Shown here: piece by piece, positions 22,835 to 35,479 of the stretch
Position numbering within the stretch: position 1 is the first letter of the stretch
Layout of the letters: each line of letters begins with the position of its first letter
Source of the DNA: Cenococcum geophilum 1.58
Taxonomy: Eukaryota > Ascomycota > Dothideomycetes > Gloniales > Gloniaceae
Reading direction: 5' to 3'
DNA length: 64,000 bases
Assembly (NCBI GenBank): GCA_001692895.1
Contig: KV748190.1
Location: 769,645 to 833,644 of the forward strand
Notes under the pieces: model-generated
What the model was told of the DNA's origin: nothing
Database searches by the model: none
The model's input: only the letters and a program-made list of their open reading frames with translations
Position numbers and translations under genes: made by a program

Positions 22835-23597
22835 CTATCCCCCTCCTTTTTATCTTTATCTTTAAAAATATCTTCTATTTTTAAGTTATTTATTAAAGGT
22901 ATAGTATCCCCGTCTTTAATTTAATAATCCTTATTATTTCTAATACCTCCTATTAGATCCTTAGTATTTAATTATTATAACTAGCTAATAACTATAATTC
23001 TTTTACTTAATAAAGTTATACTATCTTATTCTCGCTATATAGAGAAGAAGTTAGTATATATTATAATCGCGGCTCCATCTAATTACTAATTTTTTTATAC
23101 TAAGTATACGCAAGCGAATATATAATTATCCTATAATATTTAATCTATTTCTAACGCTAAGTATATACGTCTTATAATTTTCTATAATTATCTTATACCT
23201 TATTTAATTTAGTATAGGGTTTTATATATTAAAAGCGGCTAAAAAACTAAAGAGTAAACTATCTCTAGCCCTTATTAAGGTTTAACGTCGCTTTAATAAA
23301 GCATCTTAGGCTCTAAAGGCTTAGTTAAATACCTATACTTAATTAACCTATCTCTTAAAGGTTTATAAAAAAGTATACTTAAAGAAGTTGCGTCTTACTA
23401 AATAAGGTTTAGCTAAGCTTAAAGCTAAAGAGGCTAAAAAGGATTCTAATTAAGAAGAGGTGGAAATAATTTATACGCTAGTGGTAGATCCCTTAAATAA
23501 TTTAGCTTATCTATTACCTTTAATTAATTCCATTATTTTTAGCTCCTTCTTAATATTACCTAATCTATTTTCTTCTAATACTCTTATACTTTTCCTA
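22835..23597 (+). pseudogene. Antisense Cys-motif frame of Gypsy B' (oldest copy)
   Basis: Plus strand here is antisense to the retroelement. The translation around 23095-23160 contains Y-T-Q-A-N-I and S-I-S-N-A-K-Y, matching C-T-K-A-N-I and S-I-S-N-T-K-Y from the antisense frame of Gypsy B2 (36850-37538). A later stretch at about 23330-23420 reads L-L-K-V-Y-K-K-V, matching the basic helix L-K-K-V-Y-K-K-V of B2. The Cys codons seen in B2 are largely Tyr here. The frame therefore survived divergence between subfamilies, although this copy is heavily mutated. Confidence 0.55.
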
Positions 23598-23855
23598 TGT
23601 TAGCGACTTAGTTAATTAAGGTACAAGTACGGCAAAAGGGTCGCGTAAGCCTATACAATTAGATTGTCTATAAACGAGAATCTAAAGCTAGAGAAAGAAA
23701 GGGAGACAGAGGGCGGCGCCGCTTGACGTTATATATAATCCTCTAGTTATATAACGGCAATTATTTAAAACTGTCTAAAACTGTTTATAATTATCCGCTA
23801 TAATCTACTAATACTTACTAGCTATAATCTACCAGTTTCCACCAGCGCCGTAATA
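23598..23855 (-). repeat. Gypsy A2 3' LTR
   Basis: 258 bp, starts TGTTAGCGAC and ends GCCGTAATA, with TTACTCCCCCCTC (polypurine tract in reverse) right after it. Confidence 0.86.
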
Positions 23856-23869
23856 TTACTCCCCCCTCT

Positions 23870-25494
23870 AAAAAAGCCTGCCCTTAGGCTTTATATATCC
23901 GTAGGGTGTTCTTATCTTTATACTTAATAGGCAGCTTATTATCTTCGCTATTTTAGCACTCTATTTATTTATTAAGGTACTTTAGGGGTTTGGGTTTATT
24001 AGGGTAATAGCTATAAAACTCCTAAAGCTTATAGGGGCTACCTATAAAGTTCTATATAGGGTACTAAGTAGGGTTTAAGTTATATTCTTTCTAACTAACA
24101 CAATATTTTAATATTCCCCTTATAAGCTTACAGGCTAGTATTTCTTTAATTTCCTATTTATTATCGCCCTTAACTTAAATTGTTAGTAGAGGTTTATTTA
24201 TTTATCTAGGTAATAGGTTATTTATAGCTTTTTATAGCTTATCTAGAAAGAAAATAGGGTAAACCTTAATTAAATATAGGAGCTTTACTTTGTATAAGTT
24301 ACTTATTTTCTTAAAAACCTTATATAGTCCTGCTATTTAATAGTCTAGCTTATAGCTAGGTCATTCTATTTTCTAGTTCTTTATTATAACCTAGACTATA
24401 TCTCCTATAGTAAAGTTAGGCTCTTACCTACACTTATTCGCCTACTATTATATTAATTTTAGGCCCTTTTTAGATTTATACGGGCTACCATCTAGGCTTA
24501 TTTTAAGCGCTTAGCGCATTACTAGGCTTTCTTATAAGATAGTTTCTCGCGTATAGCCTAGGGTCCTTTTAGTTTTTCCTAGTTAAAGCTTATATAGGGT
24601 AAGTAGCCTATTTCTAGTTAGATAGGAGCAAATCCTATAAAGTTATAGGGTAGGGTTGCTTAGGCGTAGTCTATTATAGGTAATAGTCTAGCCTAGTTAT
24701 CTTAGAAGTAGTTAATAAAGGGCTAAAGTCTTTAGTCTAAGTATTAATGTATAATTTCTATCTAACTATTTATCTAGGGGTGGCATACTATAAAAAGCTT
24801 TAGCTTAATACCTAAGATTTAGGTAAACTTATTCTAGAAAGCTAATATAAATTACGGCCTATAATTAGATATAATAGTATCTAGTAGTCCATAGATTTGG
24901 TAAACGTAGTAGATATATAGTTAGGCCGCCTCTTTAGTATTAATATTCTTATAATAGGGGATTAAAAACAGGCGCTTACTAAAGCAGTTCACTAGGATTA
25001 TAACTATATCGTATCTATAATAGTCTATAGGTAGTTTATAGAAGTCTATAGAGGTATACTACTGGGGGCGTTCTAGTATTAGGAGTAGCTTTAATAGTCC
25101 TAGGGTTTTATCTCATGGAATTATAGATCTATACTAGTTGTTACAGTTCCGTATATAGCGGTTAATATTTATAACTATTCTAGGCTAATAGTAGCGGTTA
25201 CTAATAATCTTATAGGTCTTATTTTTTCTAGGGTAAGCTATAGAGACCTAGGCATAAGCTTTGGTAATAAGCTAGGTCTATAAGTTTTATTCCTTAGCTA
25301 CTACTAGCCGTTCGTAGTGCTTAAGTAGTCCATTTTTAAGGGACTATAGGCTAGTAATATTCTTTGCCTTTTCGCGGTACTCCTATAGAGAGGGGGTTGT
25401 TTAGTTAGCTTATAGTAGTTTATTAATAAGGTTAAATTTAGAGGAGTTAATAGGATATATCTTAGCGCTTAAAGAGTCTGTACTTAGTTCTACT
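23870..25494 (-). pseudogene. Gypsy A2 integrase relic
   Basis: Minus-strand integrase, collinear with Gypsy A' 3345-5250. The linker 'LLKLLLILERP' is readable at about 25058-25098, ahead of the catalytic core, with the zinc-binding region to its right near 25130-25220. The core runs left to about 24000. Stops are dense and all of the RIP type. The segment ends at 25494, where the Gypsy B1 LTR begins. CTACT at 25490-25494 is the left copy of the target duplication. Confidence 0.7.
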
Positions 25495-25918
25495 TATTAC
25501 AGACGCTTTAAGTACAATGTTATAACTACTTGGGGAAGAGTTAAAAGAAGCTAGTTGGTTAATACAAGTATGGTCTAAAATGGAGCCAATAGAGCTATAT
25601 AACGAAGAATGGTAACTAAAGTTACATAATAAGATCTAGATAATCTATAGGATCTATATAATCCGTAATAGAGTAAATAGAGCATACGTATATTACGTAT
25701 AAGAAGGATTTTATAGGAGTACGGTTATATATTTAAGGACCTTTAGTCCTTACCTAGATAGTTCCTTCCTTATAGTAATTCTTAGAATATAATTAAAGTT
25801 AATTTATTAGGCAATTACTCCACTAGTTATTATTACGTTGTTAACTTTAATTTATATTACCTATATACCTAGCCTATTAATAAGCCTATTATAGTATTTG
25901 CTATAAGGTTCCATTATA
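25495..25918 (+). repeat. Gypsy B1 5' LTR
   Basis: 424 bp, starts TATTACAGACGC and ends TTCCATTATA (TGTTACGG.. before RIP). The same length as the other three forward Gypsy B LTRs. Confidence 0.94.
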
Positions 25919-25963
25919 TAATTACTACCTAGTTATGGTATTAAATATAGAAAGTTAAATAAT

Positions 25964-27700
25964 ATGCCACTAAAAGTAGCCATTATAACGCCATTAACGG
26001 CGGCAACTACTTTAAGGTTAGGAGGTGACACTAATATAGCAGATACTAACTTATAGCAACCTATAACGGTTAGATAATTATAAGAGATAGTTAACTAACT
26101 AATAATAAATAATGTGGCGCTGGAAGAAAGGGTTAATAGGATAGAAGCAGTAAAGATTAAGCTACTATTAATTAAGAGATACTTAGGAGAAAGATTAAAG
26201 CTTAAAGGATTTCTTATATAAATGCACTTTAAAGTTATATGGGAAGGGGTAAAGCTACTAATACCTATAAATCGAATAGCATATACGGGGCTATTCCTAT
26301 TAAAAAGGGCACTTAAGTAGTTTAAGCCTTATCTTATAGAAATATAAGCTAATAGAATAACAACTACTAACTAGGAGGTATGGTTTATATTTCTAAGCTA
26401 AGAAAAGTTTATAGAGCGACTTATATAAATATTTGGAGACCTAAAGGCAGTAACTATAGCAGAAAGAAAACTTTAAAATATTATGTAATAAACCTTAGTA
26501 ATTAAGTATATAACGTAGTTCTAGACGTTAGCTATATAAGTTAAGTAAAATAATAAGGCGTTTATAGTATAGTATAAATAGGGACTTGAGGCTAAAGTTT
26601 AGGACGTAATTATCCTAATAGAAGATACGGACACCTTATAGAAGTTAATAGATTAAGTAATTAAGATTAATAATTAGATCTACTAAAGGGAATAGGCTAA
26701 GAAAGGTTAAGATAGGGTTTTATAGTTATATAAGACGCAGAGTACATAATAACTAAAGCTAAATTAGAAACTATAGTATAGCGCAGAGCTAATGGACCTA
26801 AGTAGTACTAAAGAAGCCTATAAGAGATGGAGTAAAAAACTATAAAAACCTAGAAATTAAGGATTTAGTAATTATAGGACTAAGAAGTAGAGGCTAAACT
26901 AGGGATCTTAGCAGCAGAAGATGTTTAGGCGGACTTTATAGTAAAGTTAGTAGTTTAAAAATAGAGCTTATATAAATTGCAAAAAATAGGGTTACTTTAT
27001 AAGGGATTATAAGGATGGCTAGAGTTACTATATAATAAAGGGAACTAGACTGGTAGAAGATATATATATATATAGAGGGATAATAGTATACTATAAGGAA
27101 CAGGGGAATGTTTAATTAAAAGTTTTGCGTTTTATTATAATAACATATGCCGAATTTATAAAGACGCTAAATATAGTATAAGCTATTAGCTATAGGAGCT
27201 AAAATCCTTAGAATATAGGGGAACTAACGAACTATTACGTAGATTGGACATTAAAGACGACGAGTTTAATATAGGCGAAACATTTACAGACGACGAGGTA
27301 ATAAGGGCAGCTTACTAGAAGTGTATAAACCTTAAAGAAGTTATATTAGAAGTAGAGACTAAGACCGCTATAGAGTAAGGCTTAGTAATAGAAATTATAA
27401 CACCGTTAGATACGGTATCTATTGCTTTATAAGATAAAAGGAAGAGTATTTTATAGAGATTAAGTAAGTAGATAACTACTAGTGCTAATTTATCGCTTAA
27501 TAAAGGCAAAAGGCTAAAGGCTTATAATTCTTAAGACGAAATAAAAGACGACTAAAATTCTTAAGATAAGATAAGGTATACCTAAGGACCTATAATAGAT
27601 AGAAACCGATAGAGTAAGGTAATAGCTTAGTTTAAAAATATATAAATAAGCTTAGGATAGAGTTTCTTATAGATATAAGATTCTTAAGATAAGATAAGTA
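25964..27700 (+). pseudogene. Gypsy B1 gag relic
   Basis: ATG at 25964 opens M-P-L-K-V-A, matching the gag start region of B2 at 30467. Capsid sequence follows, then a zinc knuckle at about 26975-27020, where C-K-K-x-G-Y-F-I-R-D-Y is what remains of C-x2-C-x4-H-x4-C. After it comes a region with acidic repeats of the type D-S-x-D-E-I (27530-27740), each encoded by GATTCTTAAGATAAGATAAG-like units. Gag would form the particle core. Stops of TAA/TAG type occur all along. A minus-strand open frame at 27315-27509 is a shadow. Confidence 0.72.
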
Positions 27701-28879
27701 AGATTTAAGACTTTTAAGATAAGATAAGAATACCTAAACCTAGTTGGACTAAGGTAGGAGTAAAGCTTAAAAAGGAAGCAAGCTTAGGATTAAAAATCCT
27801 ATAGGACTAAGATTTTAACGTATAAATAAGGGCTATTAAAGGGATTAAGAAGTAAGAAGACTTTAAGGACCTACTTATAAGACGAAAAGAAAGAAATTAT
27901 AGAGGAGTTTAGGGTAAAAATTACCTTATAGCAAAATTAAAAACTAGATAAGAGATTTAGTATACTAGGACGTATAAGGGATAGAGTATCTATATAAAGA
28001 ATTACTAATAGGCCTAAAATAGGCACACTAAGAGCTAAGTAGCTTATTAAATTGGAATAAAAAGAGGATCTAGAAATTTTAACTAGGTTTAAAGAATAAT
28101 ATATAAAGGGCTATTATAACATAGTAATAAGAAGATACTTCCTTTTAGATAAGCTATATACGCTTAAGGAGCTGTACTAAAAGTAGTATAGGCAACGATA
28201 TAATAATAAGTGGGAAGATTTCTATATATAGCTAAATAAAAAAGTTATTTAAGACCACCCGATTATAGAAAAGGCTATAAGTTATATTAAAGGAGCTTTA
28301 ATTATAACGTTAAAAGATCTAGAGGAGTAATTAGAGGATTAAAGAAGCTAGAGGTAAATTTTAGTATCTGTAAGTAAAGTTATAACACTTAGATTAATAT
28401 AAGAAAGGTTTAAACTTAAGAATAAAAATAAGCTAAGAGTTAACCTAAGACACTAAGTATCTTATATACTGGTATAGGTTATATACGTAGATAATATATA
28501 TAATATGCATAGAGTACCTAAGGATAAAAACTAGAAGTACCTAATAAGGATATATTAGGCACTAGATAAGATAAAATATAGAAATACTAAGTATATATAT
28601 AGTTGGCACCTAGTAAAAGTATAAGCTAAGGGGACTTAATACTTTAGCTAGGAAGATTCCTTACGGAAAAATGCCTAAATAAATAGTAGTAGTAGAAATG
28701 CCTAAAGAATATATATCTATAGTATATTAAAGATAAAAAGTAAACTAAGTATTAGCTAAAAGTAGACTAAGTATAAATAGGATTAAGTAGCTAATAGTTA
28801 GGAAAAGTAGAGGCCTATAAAATTAGAGGGAACTAGTAATAGAGCCTTAAACCCTTAAAGGAATTTAAGGATAACACCT

Positions 28880-29997
28880 AAATTTATAAGTTAAATAGTA
28901 AGATTAATGGTTTAAAGTATTAATAAATAGTAGAGTAATAAGGAACTATATCTTACTAATAGCAGTTAAAAGAATAGGATTACTACATAGGAAAAAGGAA
29001 TATTTTTACCTATTAGTAACAATTTTAGGAGATCTAATAGCCTATAGAGGGAGTATTATTAACCTTAAAATAGGACCTATCTAGTTAACTATTAAAGGAA
29101 GATAAATTAAGATGTCTTTTAATATATTACTATTAGGAAATAATAAGGTAGTATTAGGAATGCCTTAGTTATAGAAATATAATCTAAGGATTAACTAGAT
29201 TATAGGTTAGGTTAATATTAGAGATACTTAATAATATAAGATATAATATTAAGCTAAGCTAGTAAAGTACTAAATAGGAGCAACTAATAAGGAAATAGAA
29301 AAGGGATTAAGCTATATACTAAAGAGATACTATAAGTATAGTAAGAAACTATAGTTACCAGAAAGTAAAAAGCTATTAGAGTATAGAGTATAGGACTATA
29401 AAATAGAATTAGAACTAGAAATAAGTTTAAGGTTCTTTCTAATCTATAAGCTTACTAAAAAAGAAGGTAAAGAATTAAAAGAGTTTATTTAGAAAAACTT
29501 ATAAAAGGGATATATTAGACTATTATAGTTATTAGTAGGTTATCTAGTACTATTTATACTAAAGAAAAATAGTAAACTAAGGCTGTATATTAACTATAGA
29601 TAGTTAAACAGCATTACTAGAGAGGATAGGTAATACGTAAATCTTTATAAAGATAGATCTAAGATAGGCGTACTATTAGATTAGAATTAAGGAAGGCAAT
29701 AAGTAAAAGGCAGTCTTTAGGTTAAAGGAAGGACTATATAAACCATTAGTTATGCAATTTAGGCTTATAAACGCACTAATAATATTTTAAAAGCGTATTA
29801 ATAATATATTAGGAGAATACTTAGATAAATTTATTATAGCATATTTTAATAATATTATTATTTACTTAATAACCAAGGAAAAATATAGAGAGTATATTAA
29901 ATAGGTCTTAAAGAGACTATAAGAAGAATAAATGCTAGTCGTAATTAAGAAATGCGAGTTCTTTATTAGAAAGACCAATTTTATTAAATTTATTATT
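28880..29997 (+). pseudogene. Gypsy B1 protease and reverse transcriptase (N-terminal part)
   Basis: Protease sequence around 28915-28990 is collinear with the D-S-G protease of B2 (33532-33560). RT begins near 29350 and continues through the box at about 29835-29850, where the family's YLDD is read as Y-F-N-N. The gene stops at 29997, inside RT, where the LTR of Gypsy B2 starts; TTATT at 29993-29997 is the left target duplication. The rest resumes at 37968. A piece of RT present in B2 (about 34243-34275) is missing here near 29625, a small deletion in B1. Confidence 0.72.
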
Positions 29998-30421
29998 TGT
30001 TACGGACGCTTTAAGTACAATGTTATAACTACTTAAGGAAGAGTCAGAAGAAGCTAGTTGGTTAATTTAGGCACGGTCTAGAATGGAGCCGATAGAACTA
30101 TGTGATGAGGAATAGTAGCTGAGGTTATATAATATAATCTATATAATCTATATAATCCGTAGAATCTATAACAAAGTAAATAGAGCGCACGTATATTACG
30201 TATAAGAAGGATTTTATAAGAGTACGGTTGTGTATTTAAGGACCCTTAGTCCCTACCTAGATAGTTCCTTCCTTATAGTAATTCTTAGAATATAATTAGA
30301 GTTAATCTATTGGGCAACTACTCTACCAGTTGTTATTACGTTGTTAACTTTAATTTATATTACCTATACACCTAGCCCAATAATAAGCCCATTGTAGTTC
30401 TTACTATAAGGTTCCGTTATA
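29998..30421 (+). repeat. Gypsy B2 5' LTR
   Basis: 424 bp, starts TGTTACGGACGC and ends TTCCGTTATA, the least mutated LTR ends in the family. Confidence 0.95.
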
Positions 30422-30466
30422 TAATTACTACCTAGTTACAGTATTAAATATAAAAAGTTGAATAAT

Positions 30467-32700
30467 ATACTACTAAAAGCAGCCACCATAACGCTATTAA
30501 CGGCGGCAACTACTTTAAGGTTAGGTGACACTAGTATAGCAGATACTAACTTACAGCAACCTGTGACGGTTGGACAGTTATAAGAGGTAATTAACCAATT
30601 AATAGCTAATAATGCAGTGTTAGAGGAAAGGGTTAACGGGATTAGAGCAGTAAAGGTTAAGTTACTATTAATTAAAAGATTTTTAGGAGAAAAATTAAAG
30701 CTTAAGGGATTCCTTACGCAAATGCACTTTAAGGTTTTATAGGAAGGAGCTAAGCTACTAACACCTATAGATTGAATAGCCTATATAGGATTATTTTTGT
30801 TAGGAAGAGCACTAGAGTAGTTTAAACCTTATTTTATAAAAATATAAATAAACGGAATAACGACTACTAACCAAGATGTGCGATTTATATTCTTAAGCTA
30901 GGAAGGGTTTATAGAGTAACTTACGCAAATATTTGGAGACCTGGAATTAATAACTATAGCGGAAAGAAAACTCTAAGATATTACATAGCGGACCTTAGCA
31001 ATTAAGTATATAACGTAGTTCTAGACGCTAGCAATATAAGTAGAGTGAAATAATAGGGCGCTTATAGCATAGTATAAGTAGAGACTTAAGGCTAAAGTCT
31101 AGGACGTGATTATTCTAATAGAAGATGCGGATACCCTAAGGGAACTAATAGATTAAGTAATAAAGATTAATAATAGGATCTACTAAAGGGAACAGACTAA
31201 AAGAGGTTAGGATAGAGTTTTATAGTTATATAAGGCGCAGAATACGCAACGATAAAGGCTAAATTAGAAAATATGGTATAGCGTAGAGCTAATGGACCTA
31301 AGTAGTACCAAAGAAGCCTATAAGAGATGGAGTAAAAAACTATAGAAATTTAAAGGTTAAGGATTTAGTAATTATAAGACTAAGGAGTAAAGGCTAAATT
31401 AGGGATCTTAGTAGCAGAAGACGTTTAGGCGGACTCTATAGCAAAGTTAATGGTTTAAAGATGGAGCTTATATAAATTATAGGAAATAAGGTTATTTCGC
31501 GAGGGATTATAAAGATAGTTAGAGTTACTATATAATAAAGGGAACCCGACTAGTAGAAGATATATATATATAGAGGGATAATAGTATACTGCGAGGAACA
31601 AAAGAGTGTTTAATTAAAAGTTTTACGTTTTGTTATAATAACGCATACCAAATTTATAAAGACGCTAAGTATGGCGTAAGCTATTGGCTATAGGAGCTAA
31701 AATCTACATAGTATAGAGGAACTAATAAACTAGTTCGTAGATCGGATATTAAGGACAATAAATTTAACGCAGGTAAAATATTTTGTAACGATAAGGCAAT
31801 AGAAGCGGTTTACTAGGAACATGTAGCTATTAAAGATATTATACTAGAGGCAGAGGATAATTCTACTATAAAGCAGGGAATATTAGTAGGGATTAAGACC
31901 CTACTAGACATGATGTCTATCGCTTTATAAGACGTAAGAAAAGTAGGACAGTGAACTACTTCGGCACTCGATAAAGGCAAAAGGCTAAAGGCTTAAGATT
32001 CTTAAGATAAGATAAGAGACGACTAAGATTCTTAAGACGAGATAAGGTATGCTTAAGGACCTATAATAAATAAAAACCGATGGAGTAGAGTAGTAGCTTA
32101 GTTTAAGGATATACAAATAAGCTCGGGATAGAGTTTCCTATAGGTATAAGATTCTTAAGATAAGATAAGTAAGATTTAAGACTCTTAAGATAAGATAAGA
32201 ACACTAAGTAAGCCTAGTTGGACTAAGGCTAGAGTAAAGCTTAAGTTAGAAGTAAGCTTAAGATTAAAGAATCTAAGGGACTAAAAATTCGAAGAATAAA
32301 TAAGGACACCTATAAAGAAGAAGTAAAGAGCCTTTTTATAGATTAGAGAATCTATAGTATAAATAGTAACTAGACTAGGAGATAGATATATAGACCTAGA
32401 GGACTTACTAGTAGAATATAGTGTTTAGACTAAAAATTGAAAAGTTAATAATAAGATTAAGAAGTAAGAAGACTTTAAGGATTAGGGCGCAAGACGCAAA
32501 CTGAAGGAAACTATAGAAAAATTTAGATAAAGAATTATTGTATAGTAAGAACAGAAACTAGATAAGAGATCTAGTATAGTGGGACGTATAAGGGATAGAG
32601 TACTAGTATAAAGAATTACTAATAGGCCGGGAATAGGCATACTAAGGGCTAAGTGGCTTACTAAACTAGAAAACGAAGAGGATTTAGGGATTCTTACTAG
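30467..32700 (+). pseudogene. Gypsy B2 gag relic
   Basis: The frame begins at ATA 30467, where B1 still has ATG; an ATG-to-ATA change removed the start. An alpha-helical capsid region follows with long runs free of stops. A zinc knuckle at about 31475-31520 reads N-Y-R-K-x-G-Y-F-A-R-D-Y, the CCHC box with Cys and His residues turned to Tyr. The acidic D-S-x-D-E-I repeats are at 31985-32200, the same place as in B1 (27530-27740). Gag and pol seem to form one long frame with a linker of more than 1 kb before the protease; I could not see a frameshift site. Confidence 0.75.
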
Positions 32701-33479
32701 GTTTAAGGAATGACATACTAAAGGCTGTTACGATGCAGTAATAAGAAGATACTTCCTTATAAACAAGCCGTATACACTCTAGTAGCTATACCAAAAGTAG
32801 TATAGGCAAAGGCATAACGATAAATAGGAAATTTTCTATATATAGTTAGATAAAAAAGTTATTTAGGACCACCTAATTACAGAAAAGGCTATAAGTTACA
32901 TTAAAGGAGCCTTAATTATAACATTAAAGGATCTAGAGGAATGTTTAGAGGACTAAAGAAGCGAGAGACGTATCTTAGTACCTGCGAATAAAGTTATAAC
33001 GTTTAAATTAGCACGATAAAGGTTTAAACTTAAGGATAAGGACGAGTTAAGAGTTAACCCAAAGCACCTAGCACACCACACGTTATTATGGATTGCGTGT
33101 ATAGACAATATATACGAGATATATAAGAATCCGAAAGAAAAGAATCGGAAATACCCTATAAGGATGTACTAGATAATAGACAAGTAATAGTATAGAAATG
33201 CTAAATATATACACAGATGGCATCTAGCAGAAGTCTAAGAGAAAGGAGATTTAATACTTTAACCAGGGAGATTCCTTACGGAAGAATACTTAGATGGATG
33301 ATAATGGTGGGAATACCTAAAGAATACGTATCTATAGTATATTAAGGATAAAAAGTAAACTAAGTATTAGCCTAAGTTGGACTAAGTATAAACAGGATTA
33401 AGTAGCTAATAGTTAGGAAAAGTAGAGGCCTATAGGACTAGAGGGAGCTAGTAGTAGAGCCTTAGACCCTTAAAGGAAT

Positions 33480-35400
33480 TTAAGGACAACACCTAAATTT
33501 ATAAGTTAAGTAGTAAGATTAACAGTTTAAGGCATTAATAGATAGTGGAGTAATAAGGAACTATATCTCGCTAGTAGTAGTTAAAAGAATGGGATTACCT
33601 TATAGGCAAAAGAAGGAACCTTACCTATTAGTTACAATTTTAGGAGATCTAATAACCTATAGAGGAGGGATTATTAATCTTAAAATAGGACCTATTTAGT
33701 TAACTATTAAAGGGAGATAAATTAAGATGTCTTTTAATATATTACTATTAGGGAATAATAAGGCAGTATTAGGAATGCCTTAGTTATAGGAATATAATCT
33801 AAAGATCGATTAGGTTATAGGTTAGGTCGATATTAAGGATATTTAACGCCGCAAGATATAATAATAAGCTAAGATAGTATAGTACTAAGTAGGAGTAACC
33901 TATAAAGAAACAGAGAAAGGACTAAGTTATATACCAAAAAGATACCATAAGTATAGTAAGAAACTATGGTTACCAGAAAGTAAAAAGCTGTTAAAATATA
34001 TAGCATGGGACTATAAAATAGAATTGGAACTAGGAATAAGTCTAAAGTTCTTTTTAATCTATAAGCTTATTAAAGAAGAAGGTAGAGTATTAAAAGAGTT
34101 TATTTAGGAAAATCTATAAAAAGGATACATTAGACTATTGTAATTATTAGTGGGTTATCCAGTACTATTTGTACTAAAGAAAAATAGCAAACTAAGGCTA
34201 TATATTAACTATAGATAGTTAAACAGTATTACTAGGAAGGATAGATATCCTTTACCCTTAATTAGCGAAATCTAAGATAGGATAGGTAATATATAAATCT
34301 TTATAAAGATAGATCTAANATAGGCGTACNATTAGATTAGNATTAAGGAAGGNAANAAATAGAAGGCAGCCTTTAGGTTAAAGGAAGGACTATATAAACT
34401 ATTAGTTATACAATTTAGGCTTATAAATGTACTAACGACGTTTTAGAAGCGTATTAATAATATATTAGAAGAATACTTAGATAAATTTATTATGGTATAC
34501 CTTAATAATATTATTATCTACTTAATAACTAAGGAAGAATACGGGGAATATATTAAATGGGTTTTAAGGAGACTATAAGAAGAACAGATGTTAGTAGCAA
34601 TTAAGAAATGCGAGTTCTTTACTAGGAAGACCAATTTTATAGGATTTATTATTAAACTAGGCTAACTTAGTATAGATTTAAAGAAGATTAAGGCTATAGT
34701 AAATTAGTAAGAACTAGAGAACGTTATATAGTTAAGATTATTTCTAGGGTTTTATAATTACTATAAAAGGTTTATAGCGTAATGGTTAAAGAATATTAAA
34801 CTATTTATACGATTAATAAAGAAAGAGGAACTATAGGTATAGGGAGAGGAATAAAGAGAACTTTTTAAGAAAATTAAAGAGTTGTTTACCTAAGAGCTAG
34901 TTCTTAAGATCTATTAACTAAGACTAGAGACGGTTATAGAAATAAATGCATTAGACTATATACTAGGGGCGTACTTTATATAGAGATATTAAGATAGATA
35001 GCACCTAGTGGCATATTATAGTCGGAAGATAACACTACTAGAGTTAAACTATAACATTTATAATAAGGAGTTGTTAGGTATAGTTATAGCACTAAAGAAA
35101 TAAAGAGCATTCTTATAAGGTATAGAAAAACTATTTATAGTTAAGATAGATTATAAGAACCTAATAGGATTCCTAATAATAAAGGAACTTAACTAAAAAT
35201 AGGTTAGATGGGTAGAGATACTTACGGAATACTATTTTAAGATTTAGTATATTAAGGGTATAGACAATATATAAGCAGATGCTCTAAGTTAAAAAGCTAA
35301 ACTATAAAATAACGAAAAGCCATTAGGGGCTTTACTGCAAAAAGATATAGACGGATTAATTAGGTATAATTATCCAAAAATTATAGTAACTTAAGAGGAG
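33480..35400 (+). pseudogene. Gypsy B2 protease, reverse transcriptase and RNase H relic
   Basis: The aspartic protease signature A-L-I-D-S-G-V is intact at 33532-33552 (DSG codons 33541-33549). RT runs from about 33990. Its active box reads V-Y-L-N-N at 34495-34509, both Asp of YLDD changed to Asn by GAT-to-AAT transitions. RNase H follows from about 34690, with blocks matching 'LDYILGAYF' and 'ELNYNIYNKELL' at about 34950-35080, ending near 35340. Five N bases fall in RT (34319-34356). The enzyme is dead in this copy. Confidence 0.82.
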
Positions 35401-35479
35401 CCAGATAAAGTTTATAAGATATTAAAAAGCTTTTAGGCATAAAGAATTCTAGAAGCATAACTAGAAGATCTATAGATGG

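Larger units (their letters stand above)
22416..23597 (-). mobile_element. Gypsy B': diverged Gypsy B relic (3' end), reverse orientation
   Basis: 22416-22834 is a 419-bp diverged Gypsy B LTR in reverse. It lines up with 56757-57179 and with the reverse complement of 25495-25918. It is followed by the 3' region of the element, which ends abruptly at 23597 where the Gypsy A2 LTR begins. The rest of B' is expected beyond the right end of A2, outside the window. Confidence 0.7.

Noticed and set aside
27315..27509. 64-codon minus-strand open frame
   Set aside because: Antisense to the Gypsy B1 gag; not kept in the collinear B2 region.
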